From Flavobacterium psychroterrae (GTDB lineage Bacteria; Bacteroidota; Bacteroidia; Flavobacteriales; Flavobacteriaceae), in contig NZ_JAGYVZ010000002.1 in the NCBI RefSeq assembly GCF_018380615.1, positions 248,001 to 312,000 on the forward strand: a stretch of 64,000 nt of DNA, given 5' to 3'. The notes under the pieces are model-generated. The model saw only the letters and a list, made by a program, of their open reading frames with translations. It was not told where the DNA came from and ran no database searches. Below, piece by piece: positions 17,779-26,092 of this stretch. Numbering within the stretch: the stretch's first letter is position 1; each line of letters opens with the position of its first letter. The position numbers were made by a program, and so were the translations under genes.

Positions 17779-19242
17779 ATGAAATCAACCCATAAAATTT
17801 TAATAATTCCAATATTAATTCTGCAATTAAGTTGTTCTTCATCAAAGGTTGCAGCTCAATCCGGTGTTGCAAAATCCAAAGCAAATTCAAAAATTAACGT
17901 TTACACAACTGCTGAAAACACTACTTTAAGATTATCATTATCCAATGATTTAATCGCAACCACACAAAAAACAAATTCAAAGGTTTCTATAACTGTAGAT
18001 CCCAAAAAAACATACCAGACTTTTCTGGGAATTGGAGGCGCAATCACAGATGCAAGTGCAGAAGTATTTGCTAAATTATCTCCAAAAAAGCAACAAGAAT
18101 TTCTGACCGCTTATTATGATAAAAACAAAGGAATTGGTTATTCATTAGCCAGAACCAATATTCATAGCTGTGATTTTAGCAGCCAAAGTTACACTTATAT
18201 TCAGGAAGGCGACAAAGATTTAAAAACCTTCAATATCGACCACGATAAAAAATACAGAATTCCACTAATAAAAAAAGCAATTAAAACAGCCGGCGGGAAA
18301 TTAACCTTATTTGTTAGTTCGTGGAGTCCCCCAGCTTTCATGAAAGACAATAATGATATTTTGCACGGCGGCGTTTTATTGCCTGAATTCGCTCAGTCGT
18401 GGGCAAATTATTATGCGAAATTTATAAAAACATATGAAAAAGAAGGAATTCCAATTTGGGGATTAACCATTCAAAACGAGCCAATGGCAAGTCAGAGATG
18501 GGAATCCTGCATTTATACACCTGAAGCAGAAAGAGATTTCCTGAAAAACTTTTTGGGTCCAACATTAGAAAAAGAAGGACTTGGTTCTAAAAAAATAATT
18601 ATCTGGGACCATAATCGCGGAGATATGTTAGTAAAACGAGCCAATCTTGTTTTCTCAGATCCCGAAGTTTCAAAATACGCTTGGGGAATTGGGTTTCACT
18701 GGTACGAAACATGGAATGGCGGAACACCAAAATTCGAATCGGTTGGAGAAGTTCATAAAGCTTTTCCGGACAAAAACTTAATCTTTACCGAAGGTTGTAT
18801 CGAAAAATTTGATCCAACTAAATTTCAGTTTTGGGGAAATGCAGAACGTTACGGATTGAATATGATTAATGATTTCAATAATGGAACCGTTGCCTGGACA
18901 GATTGGAATATTCTGCTGGATCAAAACGGAGGTCCAAATCATGTGGGCAATTTTTGCTTTGCGCCAATTCACGCCGACACTTCAAAAGACGAATTAATCT
19001 ACACACCAATGTATTTCTACATAGGTCATTTATCAAAATTTATCAGACCAAATGCCAAACGAATTGAAGCAATTCTCAGCGATAAAACGTTGCTAAGTAC
19101 TTCGTTCAAAAATACCGATGGAAAAATTGCAACCATTATCATGAATTCATCAGATAAAGAAGTGATTTACAGCATTACAAATAATAGCCAAAAAACAACC
19201 ATAACAATACCGGCACATGCCATGCAGACTCTGGAATATTAG
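17779..19242 (+). CDS. GH30 family glycosidase, lipoprotein form, tandem paralogue
   Basis: A 487-residue enzyme closely similar along its length to the preceding GH30. It starts with a lipoprotein signal (LILQLSC, Cys19) instead of a cleaved SPI signal, so it should be membrane-anchored while its neighbour is released. Predicted catalytic residues are Glu234 (TIQNEP) and Glu338 (IFTEGC). It ends 10 bp before the following GH3 gene and is probably in one transcript with it. The pair looks like a recent tandem duplication with a change of cell location. Probable activity: beta-1,6-glucanase or related beta-glucosidase; exact linkage unknown. Confidence 0.88.
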   Translation: MKSTHKILIIPILILQLSCSSSKVAAQSGVAKSKANSKINVYTTAENTTLRLSLSNDLIATTQKTNSKVSITVDPKKTYQTFLGIGGAITDASAEVFAKLSPKKQQEFLTAYYDKNKGIGYSLARTNIHSCDFSSQSYTYIQEGDKDLKTFNIDHDKKYRIPLIKKAIKTAGGKLTLFVSSWSPPAFMKDNNDILHGGVLLPEFAQSWANYYAKFIKTYEKEGIPIWGLTIQNEPMASQRWESCIYTPEAERDFLKNFLGPTLEKEGLGSKKIIIWDHNRGDMLVKRANLVFSDPEVSKYAWGIGFHWYETWNGGTPKFESVGEVHKAFPDKNLIFTEGCIEKFDPTKFQFWGNAERYGLNMINDFNNGTVAWTDWNILLDQNGGPNHVGNFCFAPIHADTSKDELIYTPMYFYIGHLSKFIRPNAKRIEAILSDKTLLSTSFKNTDGKIATIIMNSSDKEVIYSITNNSQKTTITIPAHAMQTLEY

Positions 19243-19276
19243 AGTTTGAATTATGAAATTTAAATTAAAGTTAAAA

Positions 19277-21544
19277 ATGAAAAAGACCAAATTGCTAATG
19301 CTGGCTTTCCTGATTTGTGGAGCAGCATCGAGTCAGGAAACAAAGAATAAGAAATCAGATATTGATGCTAAAGTTTATGAACTGTTATCTAAAATGACCC
19401 TTGAAGAAAAAGTAGGTCAAATGACTCAGATTACCGTAACCATATTTGAAGATCCTTCAAAACCCGGTTATTTTGATGCTGCAAAACTAAAACAAGGAAT
19501 TCAGGATTATCATATAGGTTCTATTTTAAATGTACCAAATCCCGGCGCTCCAACCTTAAAAAGATGGCAGGAAACATTAACAGCAATTTCTAACGAAGCC
19601 AATAAATCCAGACTTAAAATTCCGGTTTTATACGGCATAGATGCCATTCATGGTGCAAGTTATACCGCCGGCGCAACATTGTTTCCACAGCAAATAGGGT
19701 TAGCCGCAACTTTCAATACTAATTTAGTAAAACGCGGAGCCGAGATTTCAGCTTATGAAACCAGAGCATCTTCAATTCCGTGGGTTTTCTCACCGGATTT
19801 AGATTTTCCAAGAAACCCTGCGTGGTCAAGAATGTGGGAATCATTTGGAGAAGATGCCTATTTATCATCACAAATGGCAGTTGCTTTAGTAAACGGTTTT
19901 GAAGGAAATAATAACGTAGGCTCAAAATACAGCGTTGCCTCATGTATGAAACATTATATAGGTTATGGCAGCACAACTACAGGAAAAGACAGAACACCAA
20001 GCATAATTCCGGAAAGATTATTACGACAATATGACCTTACCATTTATCAGGCAGCAATAAAAGCCGGAGCAAAAAGCGTAATGATAAGTTCTGGTGAAAT
20101 AAACGGAACTCCCGTACACGCAAGCAAACACTTAATTACTGATATCCTTAAAAAAGAATTGGGTTTTAAGGGAGTTGTAGTAACAGACTGGAAAGATATT
20201 ATCTATTTAAATACGAGACATAAAGTAGCGGAAACAAAAAGAGATGCCGTTCGTATTGCAGTTATGGCTGGAATTGACATGAGTATGGTTCCCGAAGAAT
20301 TTTCTTTTTATACTGATTTAGTAAATTTAGTTCAAAGTGGCGAAGTACCAATGTCCAGAATTGATGATGCGGTAACGAGAATTTTGAGAATGAAATTTGA
20401 GTTGAATTTATTCCAGAATACAGTAGCAGATTTAAAAGATTATCCAAAATTTGGTTCTGCAGAACACATTCAGGAAGCTTATAATACAGCGGCTGAATCG
20501 ATCACTTTATTAAAAAATAAAGAAGCTGTTTTACCATTAAACAAAACTGAAAAAATTCTGGTTACAGGCGCAACTGCAAATAGCATGAAATACCTAAACG
20601 GAGGCTGGTCTTATAACTGGCAAGGAGAAAACTCAGATACTTATGCCGCAGATAAATCGACAATTCTTGAAGCTTTTCAAAATAAATTAGGCAAAGAAAA
20701 TGTATTGTATACTGCCGGAGCCGATTTAGAAAAAGAAAATGATGTCGAAATTCAGAAAGCAGTTGATCTGGCAAAAGATGCCTCAAAAATTGTTTTGTGT
20801 TTAGGAGAGAAAAATTATACCGAAACTCCGGGTGACATCAGCAATCTTTACATGAGTCCGTCTCAAATAAAATTAGCTTTGGCCTTATCAAAATTAAATA
20901 AACCTATTATCCTGGTTTTAAATGAAGGAAGACCAAGATTAATTAGCGATTTTGAAGATAAAATGAGCGCTGTTGTACAATGCTATTTGCCAGGAAATGA
21001 AGGCGGAAGAGCATTAGTAGATATTTTGTATGGAGATGTAAACCCAAGCGGAAGATTGCCTTATAATTATCCAAGATATCCAAATTCATTAGAAAAATAC
21101 AATAGAAAATATACCGAAAGTATTTCTGAAGGAGAACAAAATAACGATGCAACTTACGAGAAAAGTTATTTACCGCAATTTGAGTTCGGAACCGGATTAT
21201 CATATACCACTTTTTCTTATTCAAATCTAAAAATTGATAAAACAGAAATCAACAATACAGATGAAATAAACGTTTCTGTAGATGTTACAAATTCAGGAAA
21301 AAGAGCCGGAAAAGAATCTGTTTTGTTATATCTGTCAGACAATTTTGCTTCAATAACACCGGAATTTAAATCTTTAAAAAGATTCGAAAAAATCAGTTTA
21401 GAGCCAAACGAAACCAAAACAATAAAATTTACTTTAAACCAAAAAGACCTTCAATTTGTAAACGAAGATCTAAAATGGATTGCTGAAAAAGGAACATTCA
21501 CAATTCAGATAGCAAATCAAAAGAAAGATTTTCTATTAAGATAA
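19277..21544 (+). CDS. GH3 family beta-glucosidase, periplasmic
   Basis: A 755-residue protein. I chose the ATG at 19277 because it directly precedes a good signal peptide (MKKTKLLMLAFLICGAASSQ); an in-frame ATG at 19253 would add eight mostly basic residues. The N-terminal GH3 barrel carries KHYIGYGSTTTGKDR and the nucleophile Asp304 in VVVTDWKD. The C-terminal sandwich has CLGEKNYTETPGD, VLNEGRPRLI and YGDVNPSGRLPYNYPR, then a fibronectin-III-like domain (SYTTFSYSNLKI to the end). GH3 enzymes release glucose from oligosaccharide ends, here probably from products of GH30/GH5. It is intact, unlike the second GH3 of this locus. Confidence 0.92.
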   Translation: MKKTKLLMLAFLICGAASSQETKNKKSDIDAKVYELLSKMTLEEKVGQMTQITVTIFEDPSKPGYFDAAKLKQGIQDYHIGSILNVPNPGAPTLKRWQETLTAISNEANKSRLKIPVLYGIDAIHGASYTAGATLFPQQIGLAATFNTNLVKRGAEISAYETRASSIPWVFSPDLDFPRNPAWSRMWESFGEDAYLSSQMAVALVNGFEGNNNVGSKYSVASCMKHYIGYGSTTTGKDRTPSIIPERLLRQYDLTIYQAAIKAGAKSVMISSGEINGTPVHASKHLITDILKKELGFKGVVVTDWKDIIYLNTRHKVAETKRDAVRIAVMAGIDMSMVPEEFSFYTDLVNLVQSGEVPMSRIDDAVTRILRMKFELNLFQNTVADLKDYPKFGSAEHIQEAYNTAAESITLLKNKEAVLPLNKTEKILVTGATANSMKYLNGGWSYNWQGENSDTYAADKSTILEAFQNKLGKENVLYTAGADLEKENDVEIQKAVDLAKDASKIVLCLGEKNYTETPGDISNLYMSPSQIKLALALSKLNKPIILVLNEGRPRLISDFEDKMSAVVQCYLPGNEGGRALVDILYGDVNPSGRLPYNYPRYPNSLEKYNRKYTESISEGEQNNDATYEKSYLPQFEFGTGLSYTTFSYSNLKIDKTEINNTDEINVSVDVTNSGKRAGKESVLLYLSDNFASITPEFKSLKRFEKISLEPNETKTIKFTLNQKDLQFVNEDLKWIAEKGTFTIQIANQKKDFLLR

Positions 21545-21553
21545 ACAGTACTC

Positions 21554-21589
21554 ATTCCTGGAAGGTTTTGAAAACCTTGCAGGAATTTT
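21554..21589 (+). repeat. Palindromic element between GH3 and GH5 genes
   Basis: ATTCCTG pairs with CAGGAAT, and inside them AAGGTTTT pairs with AAAACCTT, giving an almost continuous stem followed by TTTT. It can act as a terminator or processing site. The AAGGTTTTxAAAACCTT core looks like a dispersed flavobacterial palindrome rather than a gene-specific signal. Confidence 0.55.
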
Positions 21590-21626
21590 CAGTTTAGTAA
21601 AGTTGATTAAGTTTAGAAAAAACAGC

Positions 21627-23384
21627 ATGAAAAAATTAGTAATTATATTCCAATTGTTGCTTTCAATAGCTGCTTCTGCACAAGGGTTTCTGCACAGGGA
21701 CGGACAAAACATTGTTGACGGCAACGGAAAAAACGTAATATTAAGAGGATTAGGCGTTGGTGGCTGGATGGTGCAGGAAGGATATATGTTACAGACACAA
21801 CCCTTTGCAAGTCCGCAATATGTCATCAGACAAAAAATAGAAGAAGTAATTGGAGAACAAGGAACAAAAGAATTTTATGCAGCTTATAAAGCAAACGGAA
21901 TCACAAAGCGCGATGTTGATTCATTAGCCGCTTGGGGATTTAATTCCATTCGTTTGCCCATGCATTATAACCTGTATACGCCATCAATTCAGGAAGAAAA
22001 AAATGGCGAAATTACCTGGATAGAAGAAGGTTTTACTATGACAGATAATTTGCTAAAATGGTGCGCCGAAAACAAAATGTACCTTATTCTTGATTTGCAC
22101 GCTGCTCCGGGCGGACAAGGAAATGATGCTGCAATTTCTGATTACGACAACACAAAACCATCGCTTTGGGAAAGTGAAGCCAATCAGAAAAAGATGACTG
22201 CATTATGGCAAAAACTCGCTTCCCGTTACAGAGATAATCCGTGGATTGGTGCTTATGACATTATCAACGAACCCAACTGGAATTTTACCGGAACCAATAA
22301 AAATGGCTGCGACGAAAACTCAAACGCACCTTTAAGGGATTTAATGGTAAAAGTTACAAAAGCAATTCGCGAAGTCGATACCAACCATTTAATTTTTATT
22401 GAAGGCAATTGCTGGGGAAATAATTACAACGGAATTTTCCCTTTATGGGATGAAAATATGGCTTTGAGTTTTCATAAATACTGGAACTATAATACCAAAG
22501 AATCGGTCCAGAAAATGCTGGATTACAGAACAAAATACAATGTACCGATTTGGTTGGGAGAAAGTGGAGAAAACTCGAATGTCTGGTTCAAAGATGCGCT
22601 GACATTAGTTGAAAGTAACAATATAGGCTGGGCTTTCTGGCCAATGAAAAAAATTGAAAATATTGCAGGAGTAACTTCAGTAACCAAAATTCCGGAATAT
22701 GATGTTTTATTAAAATATTGGAAAGATGGCGGACAAAAACCATCGGCTGATTTTGCGAAAAAAACATTAATGAAAATGGCAGAGAATTACAAAATGCAAA
22801 ACTTAACCGTTAAGCCGGATGTAATCGATGCAATGTTCAGACAAGTACAAACCAGCGATACAAAACCTTATAAAAAACATTTGATTCCCGGAAAAATTGC
22901 GGCAACACAATATGATTTAGGAACAAATGGAGTTGCATATCTCGATAAAGATTTTATAAACTACAGAGTCGAAACCGGAAAATTTGACGAGTGGAATAAA
23001 GGAAATACTATGCGAAATGATGGCGTTGATATTTTACCATGTAAAGATGCCGGATCAAACGGATTCCAGGTTTCATTTATTGAAGATGGCGAATGGTTGC
23101 AATTTACCACCGAAGTTGCAAAACAAAAAACATACAAAGTAGCAATTCGGTATTCAAGTGAAACTCTTGAAGGAAAAATTCATCTAGAAACAGAAAACGG
23201 AAAGAAATCTGAAACCATGACACTTCCTGTAACGGGCGCAAATGACAAATGGAAAACCATTATTTTATCTGGCGTAGCATTAAATTCAGGGACAAATAAA
23301 GTTAAAGTTGTTTTTGAAAAAGGAGGATTCAATTTGAACTTTTTAGATTTTTCGGAAAGTAAAAAAGAAAGTTCAAAAAAATAG
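21627..23384 (+). CDS. GH5 family glucanase with C-terminal CBM6-like domain
   Basis: A 585-residue secreted enzyme, taking the ATG at 21627 that starts the signal peptide MKKLVIIFQLLLSIAASAQ (an in-frame TTG upstream is less likely). The GH5 barrel spans about 25–380: RGLGVGGWMVQEG near the start, acid/base Glu215 in IINEPN and nucleophile Glu312 in WLGESGE. The last 150 residues form a CBM6-like beta-sandwich (DLGTNGVAYLDKDFINYR, NDGVDILPCKD, FIEDGEWLQF). GH5 enzymes of this shape act on beta-glucans such as beta-1,3- or beta-1,6-glucan. No type IX sorting tail is seen. It belongs with the flanking GH3 genes in the locus. Confidence 0.9.
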   Translation: MKKLVIIFQLLLSIAASAQGFLHRDGQNIVDGNGKNVILRGLGVGGWMVQEGYMLQTQPFASPQYVIRQKIEEVIGEQGTKEFYAAYKANGITKRDVDSLAAWGFNSIRLPMHYNLYTPSIQEEKNGEITWIEEGFTMTDNLLKWCAENKMYLILDLHAAPGGQGNDAAISDYDNTKPSLWESEANQKKMTALWQKLASRYRDNPWIGAYDIINEPNWNFTGTNKNGCDENSNAPLRDLMVKVTKAIREVDTNHLIFIEGNCWGNNYNGIFPLWDENMALSFHKYWNYNTKESVQKMLDYRTKYNVPIWLGESGENSNVWFKDALTLVESNNIGWAFWPMKKIENIAGVTSVTKIPEYDVLLKYWKDGGQKPSADFAKKTLMKMAENYKMQNLTVKPDVIDAMFRQVQTSDTKPYKKHLIPGKIAATQYDLGTNGVAYLDKDFINYRVETGKFDEWNKGNTMRNDGVDILPCKDAGSNGFQVSFIEDGEWLQFTTEVAKQKTYKVAIRYSSETLEGKIHLETENGKKSETMTLPVTGANDKWKTIILSGVALNSGTNKVKVVFEKGGFNLNFLDFSESKKESSKK

Positions 23385-23591
23385 TTTCGTTTTAACAGAA
23401 TAGTTGTAAAATTAATAATTATGATGAACTTAATATTGCATATAACAGCGTATATATTAACATTGTTTTTGAGTTAATTTTTTGAGTTAAGGCTAATGAA
23501 GTGGTAGCTTTACAGAATTGAAAAATTTATCAGGAAGAAGATAAATGTAATATGTTAAAGAAATATCCAGTTTTAAATTAAGTAAATAAGC

Positions 23592-25817
23592 ATGAAAAAA
23601 ATAACCACATTTACCTTGTTGATGGTGTCCTTTTTTGCGATCGCCCAACAAGAAACAATAGACCAGAAAGTAAATACTCTATTGAAAAAAATGACCATCG
23701 AGGAAAAAATTGGTCAGCTCAATCAATATACAGGAGATAATTCTGCGACCGGACCAATCACGATAAACCCAAACAAGCAAGCCGAAATAAAAGCAGGTTT
23801 AGTAGGTTCGATGCTTAATATCATCGGTACAAAATATACCAGACAATATCAGGAATTAGCGATGCAATCTCGATTGAAAATTCCGTTGTTATTTGGTCAG
23901 GACGTTATACACGGTTACAAAACCACATTTCCAATTCCGTTAGCCGAAGCTGCGAGTTGGGATTTAGCAGCAATAGAATTGGCTGCGAGAGTTGCAGCGA
24001 CAGAAGCTTCTGCAAGCGGAATTCACTGGACATTTGCACCAATGGTTGATATTAGTCGTGATCCGCGCTGGGGAAGAGTGATGGAAGGTGCCGGAGAAGA
24101 TACGTATCTGGGATCTAAAATTGCTTATGCCAGAGTCAAAGGTTTTCAGGGAAATAAACTGGGCGATTTGAACTCCGTTATGGCTTGTGTAAAACACTTT
24201 GCGGCCTATGGAGCAGCTGTTGCCGGAAGAGATTATAACTCTGTTGATATGAGTGAAAGAATGTTGTGGGAAACTTATTTGCCACCCTTCAAAGCGGCTC
24301 TTGATGCCGGAGCAGCTACTTTTATGAATTCATTTAATGATTTAAACGGAATTCCTGCAACCGGAAATGCACATTTACAACGTGATATCTTAAAAGGAAA
24401 ATGGAACTTTCAGGGATTTGTAGTTTCACATTGGGGTTCAATAGGAGAAATGGTAGCACATGGTTATTCTAAAGATTTAAAAGCTGCTGCACTTTCTGCA
24501 ATTACAGCCGGAAGCGATATGGATATGGAAAGTAATGCTTACCGATATCATTTAGCCGAATTAGTGAAAGAAGGAAAAGTACCTGTCGATTTGATTGATG
24601 ACGCAGTAAAAAGAATTCTTCGTAAAAAATATGAATTAGGATTATTTGATGATCCTTATAAATATTCAGATGAAAAAAGAGCTGAACAAGCCTTGAACAA
24701 TCCTGAAAACAGAAAAGCAGCTCTTGAAGTAGCCCAAAAAAGTATCGTTTTATTAAAAAATGAAAACCAAACATTACCACTTTCTAAAAACCTGAAAACT
24801 ATTGCATTCATTGGACCAATGGTAAAAGAATACAAAGCCAATATGGGATTTTGGTCTGTAGAATTACCAGATGTTGATTATGATAAATGGGTAATTTCGC
24901 AATGGGATGGTTTACAAAATAAAGTAGGTAAAAACACAAAATTGCTTTACGCCAAAGGTTGTGAAGTGGATGGAGACAACAAAGATGGTTTTGCCGAAGC
25001 CGTAGCAACCGCCAAACAAGCCGATGTTGTTATTTTAAGTATTGGTGAAAGACGCGACATGAGTGGTGAAGCAAAAAGCCGAAGCAATCTTGGTTTACCG
25101 GGAGTTCAGGAAGATTTAGTAAAAGCGATTCAGGCAACAGGAAAACCGGTTGTAGTTTTAGTAAATGCCGGACGTCCTTTAATTTTTAACTGGACAGCAG
25201 ATAATGTTCCTGCAATTGTATATACCTGGTGGTTAGGTACAGAAGCCGGAAATGCAATCGCGAATGTATTATTTGGAGATTATAATCCGTCAGGAAAATT
25301 GCCAATGACTTTCCCGAGAGAAGTGGGGCAGGTGCCCATTTATTACAATCATTTTAGCACAGGAAGACCAGCTCCAAATGAAAATTCAACAGGATATGTT
25401 TCTTCTTATATCGACTTGAAAAATTCCCCTAAATTCTCTTTCGGATATGGTTTGAGCTATACTAAATTTGATTATTCAGGTTTGAAATTATCTTCGGTTA
25501 AAATGAAGGATAATGAAACAATAAAAGTTTCTTTTCAATTATCAAATGTTGGAAAAGTAGCCGGAGAAGAAGTCGTGCAATTGTATTTGAAAGATAAATT
25601 TGGATCTGTGGTAAGACCAATTTTAGAATTAAGAGATTTTCAAAAAGTAAAATTAAATGCCGGAGAATCTAAAACAATTGAATTTACAATTGACAAACAG
25701 AAACTTTCATTTTACAACGATAAATTAGAATTTATTGCAGAAGCAGGAGATTTTGAAGTAATGATTGGCACTTCATCAGCAGATATTAAATTGAAATCTG
25801 ATTTTGAATTGCTTTAA
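23592..25817 (+). CDS. GH3 family BglX-like glycosidase with the nucleophile Asp replaced by His
   Basis: A 741-residue protein with signal peptide MKKITTFTLLMVSFFAIAQ and the full BglX domain layout: an N-terminal barrel (FAPMVDISRDPRWGRVMEGAGED, KHFAAYGAAVAGRDYN), a C-terminal sandwich (SIGERRDMSGEAKSR, FGDYNPSGKLPMTFPR) and a C-terminal fibronectin-III-like domain. At the place where GH3 enzymes have the catalytic Asp (FVVSDWG) this protein reads VVSHWGS, with codon CAT for His280; Asp would be GAT, one base away. The rest looks intact. It may be inactive, may have an altered mechanism, or the base may be an error. It is the last gene of the locus. Confidence 0.88.
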   Translation: MKKITTFTLLMVSFFAIAQQETIDQKVNTLLKKMTIEEKIGQLNQYTGDNSATGPITINPNKQAEIKAGLVGSMLNIIGTKYTRQYQELAMQSRLKIPLLFGQDVIHGYKTTFPIPLAEAASWDLAAIELAARVAATEASASGIHWTFAPMVDISRDPRWGRVMEGAGEDTYLGSKIAYARVKGFQGNKLGDLNSVMACVKHFAAYGAAVAGRDYNSVDMSERMLWETYLPPFKAALDAGAATFMNSFNDLNGIPATGNAHLQRDILKGKWNFQGFVVSHWGSIGEMVAHGYSKDLKAAALSAITAGSDMDMESNAYRYHLAELVKEGKVPVDLIDDAVKRILRKKYELGLFDDPYKYSDEKRAEQALNNPENRKAALEVAQKSIVLLKNENQTLPLSKNLKTIAFIGPMVKEYKANMGFWSVELPDVDYDKWVISQWDGLQNKVGKNTKLLYAKGCEVDGDNKDGFAEAVATAKQADVVILSIGERRDMSGEAKSRSNLGLPGVQEDLVKAIQATGKPVVVLVNAGRPLIFNWTADNVPAIVYTWWLGTEAGNAIANVLFGDYNPSGKLPMTFPREVGQVPIYYNHFSTGRPAPNENSTGYVSSYIDLKNSPKFSFGYGLSYTKFDYSGLKLSSVKMKDNETIKVSFQLSNVGKVAGEEVVQLYLKDKFGSVVRPILELRDFQKVKLNAGESKTIEFTIDKQKLSFYNDKLEFIAEAGDFEVMIGTSSADIKLKSDFELL

Positions 25818-25854
25818 ATCAAAACCACAAATAAAGGATTAATAGATTTAAAAA

Positions 25855-25886
25855 AATCTGCTCAATTTGCTCAATCTGCGTGAAAA
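25855..25886 (-). repeat. Single copy of the CACGCAGATT repeat
   Basis: Read on the minus strand this starts TTTCACGCAGATT and ends AGCAGATTT, as the 45-bp arms flanking the GxxExxY gene at 54.56–55.15 kb do, with a different middle. No partner arm is found nearby, so it appears as a lone arm 40 bp after the last PUL gene. Confidence 0.5.
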
Positions 25887-25891
25887 ATATC

Positions 25892-26030
25892 TAACACATA
25901 AAAACATAGATAATATTGTTGTAAACAGTAATACAAAAAGAAATACATTTCTTTCACATACCGCTATGAGTATTATAACTAAGTGAAACGCCTTTTATAA
26001 AGAATATAAATCTACGTTTCTATGTGTTAG
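25892..26030. repeat. 139-bp element with 21-bp imperfect terminal inverted repeats
   Basis: The end CTAACACATAAAAACATAGAT (25892–25912) pairs with 26010–26030, matching at 19 of 21 positions. The interior is AT-rich and non-coding. Its size and ends resemble a small non-autonomous palindromic element; a similar-sized element with other ends lies at 37896–38037. Confidence 0.5.
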
Positions 26031-26052
26031 AAAATAATCGAAAAACAGTTTA

Positions 26053-26087
26053 AAAAAACGGGGCTAAATTTTAGCCCCGTTTTTTGT
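26053..26087. terminator. Bidirectional terminator after the PUL
   Basis: AAAAAACGGGGCTAAA and its complement form a near-perfect stem (CGGGGCTAAA/TTTAGCCCCG) ending in T6. It separates the plus-strand PUL from the convergent minus-strand gene ending at 26093. Confidence 0.88.
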
Positions 26088-26092
26088 TATAA

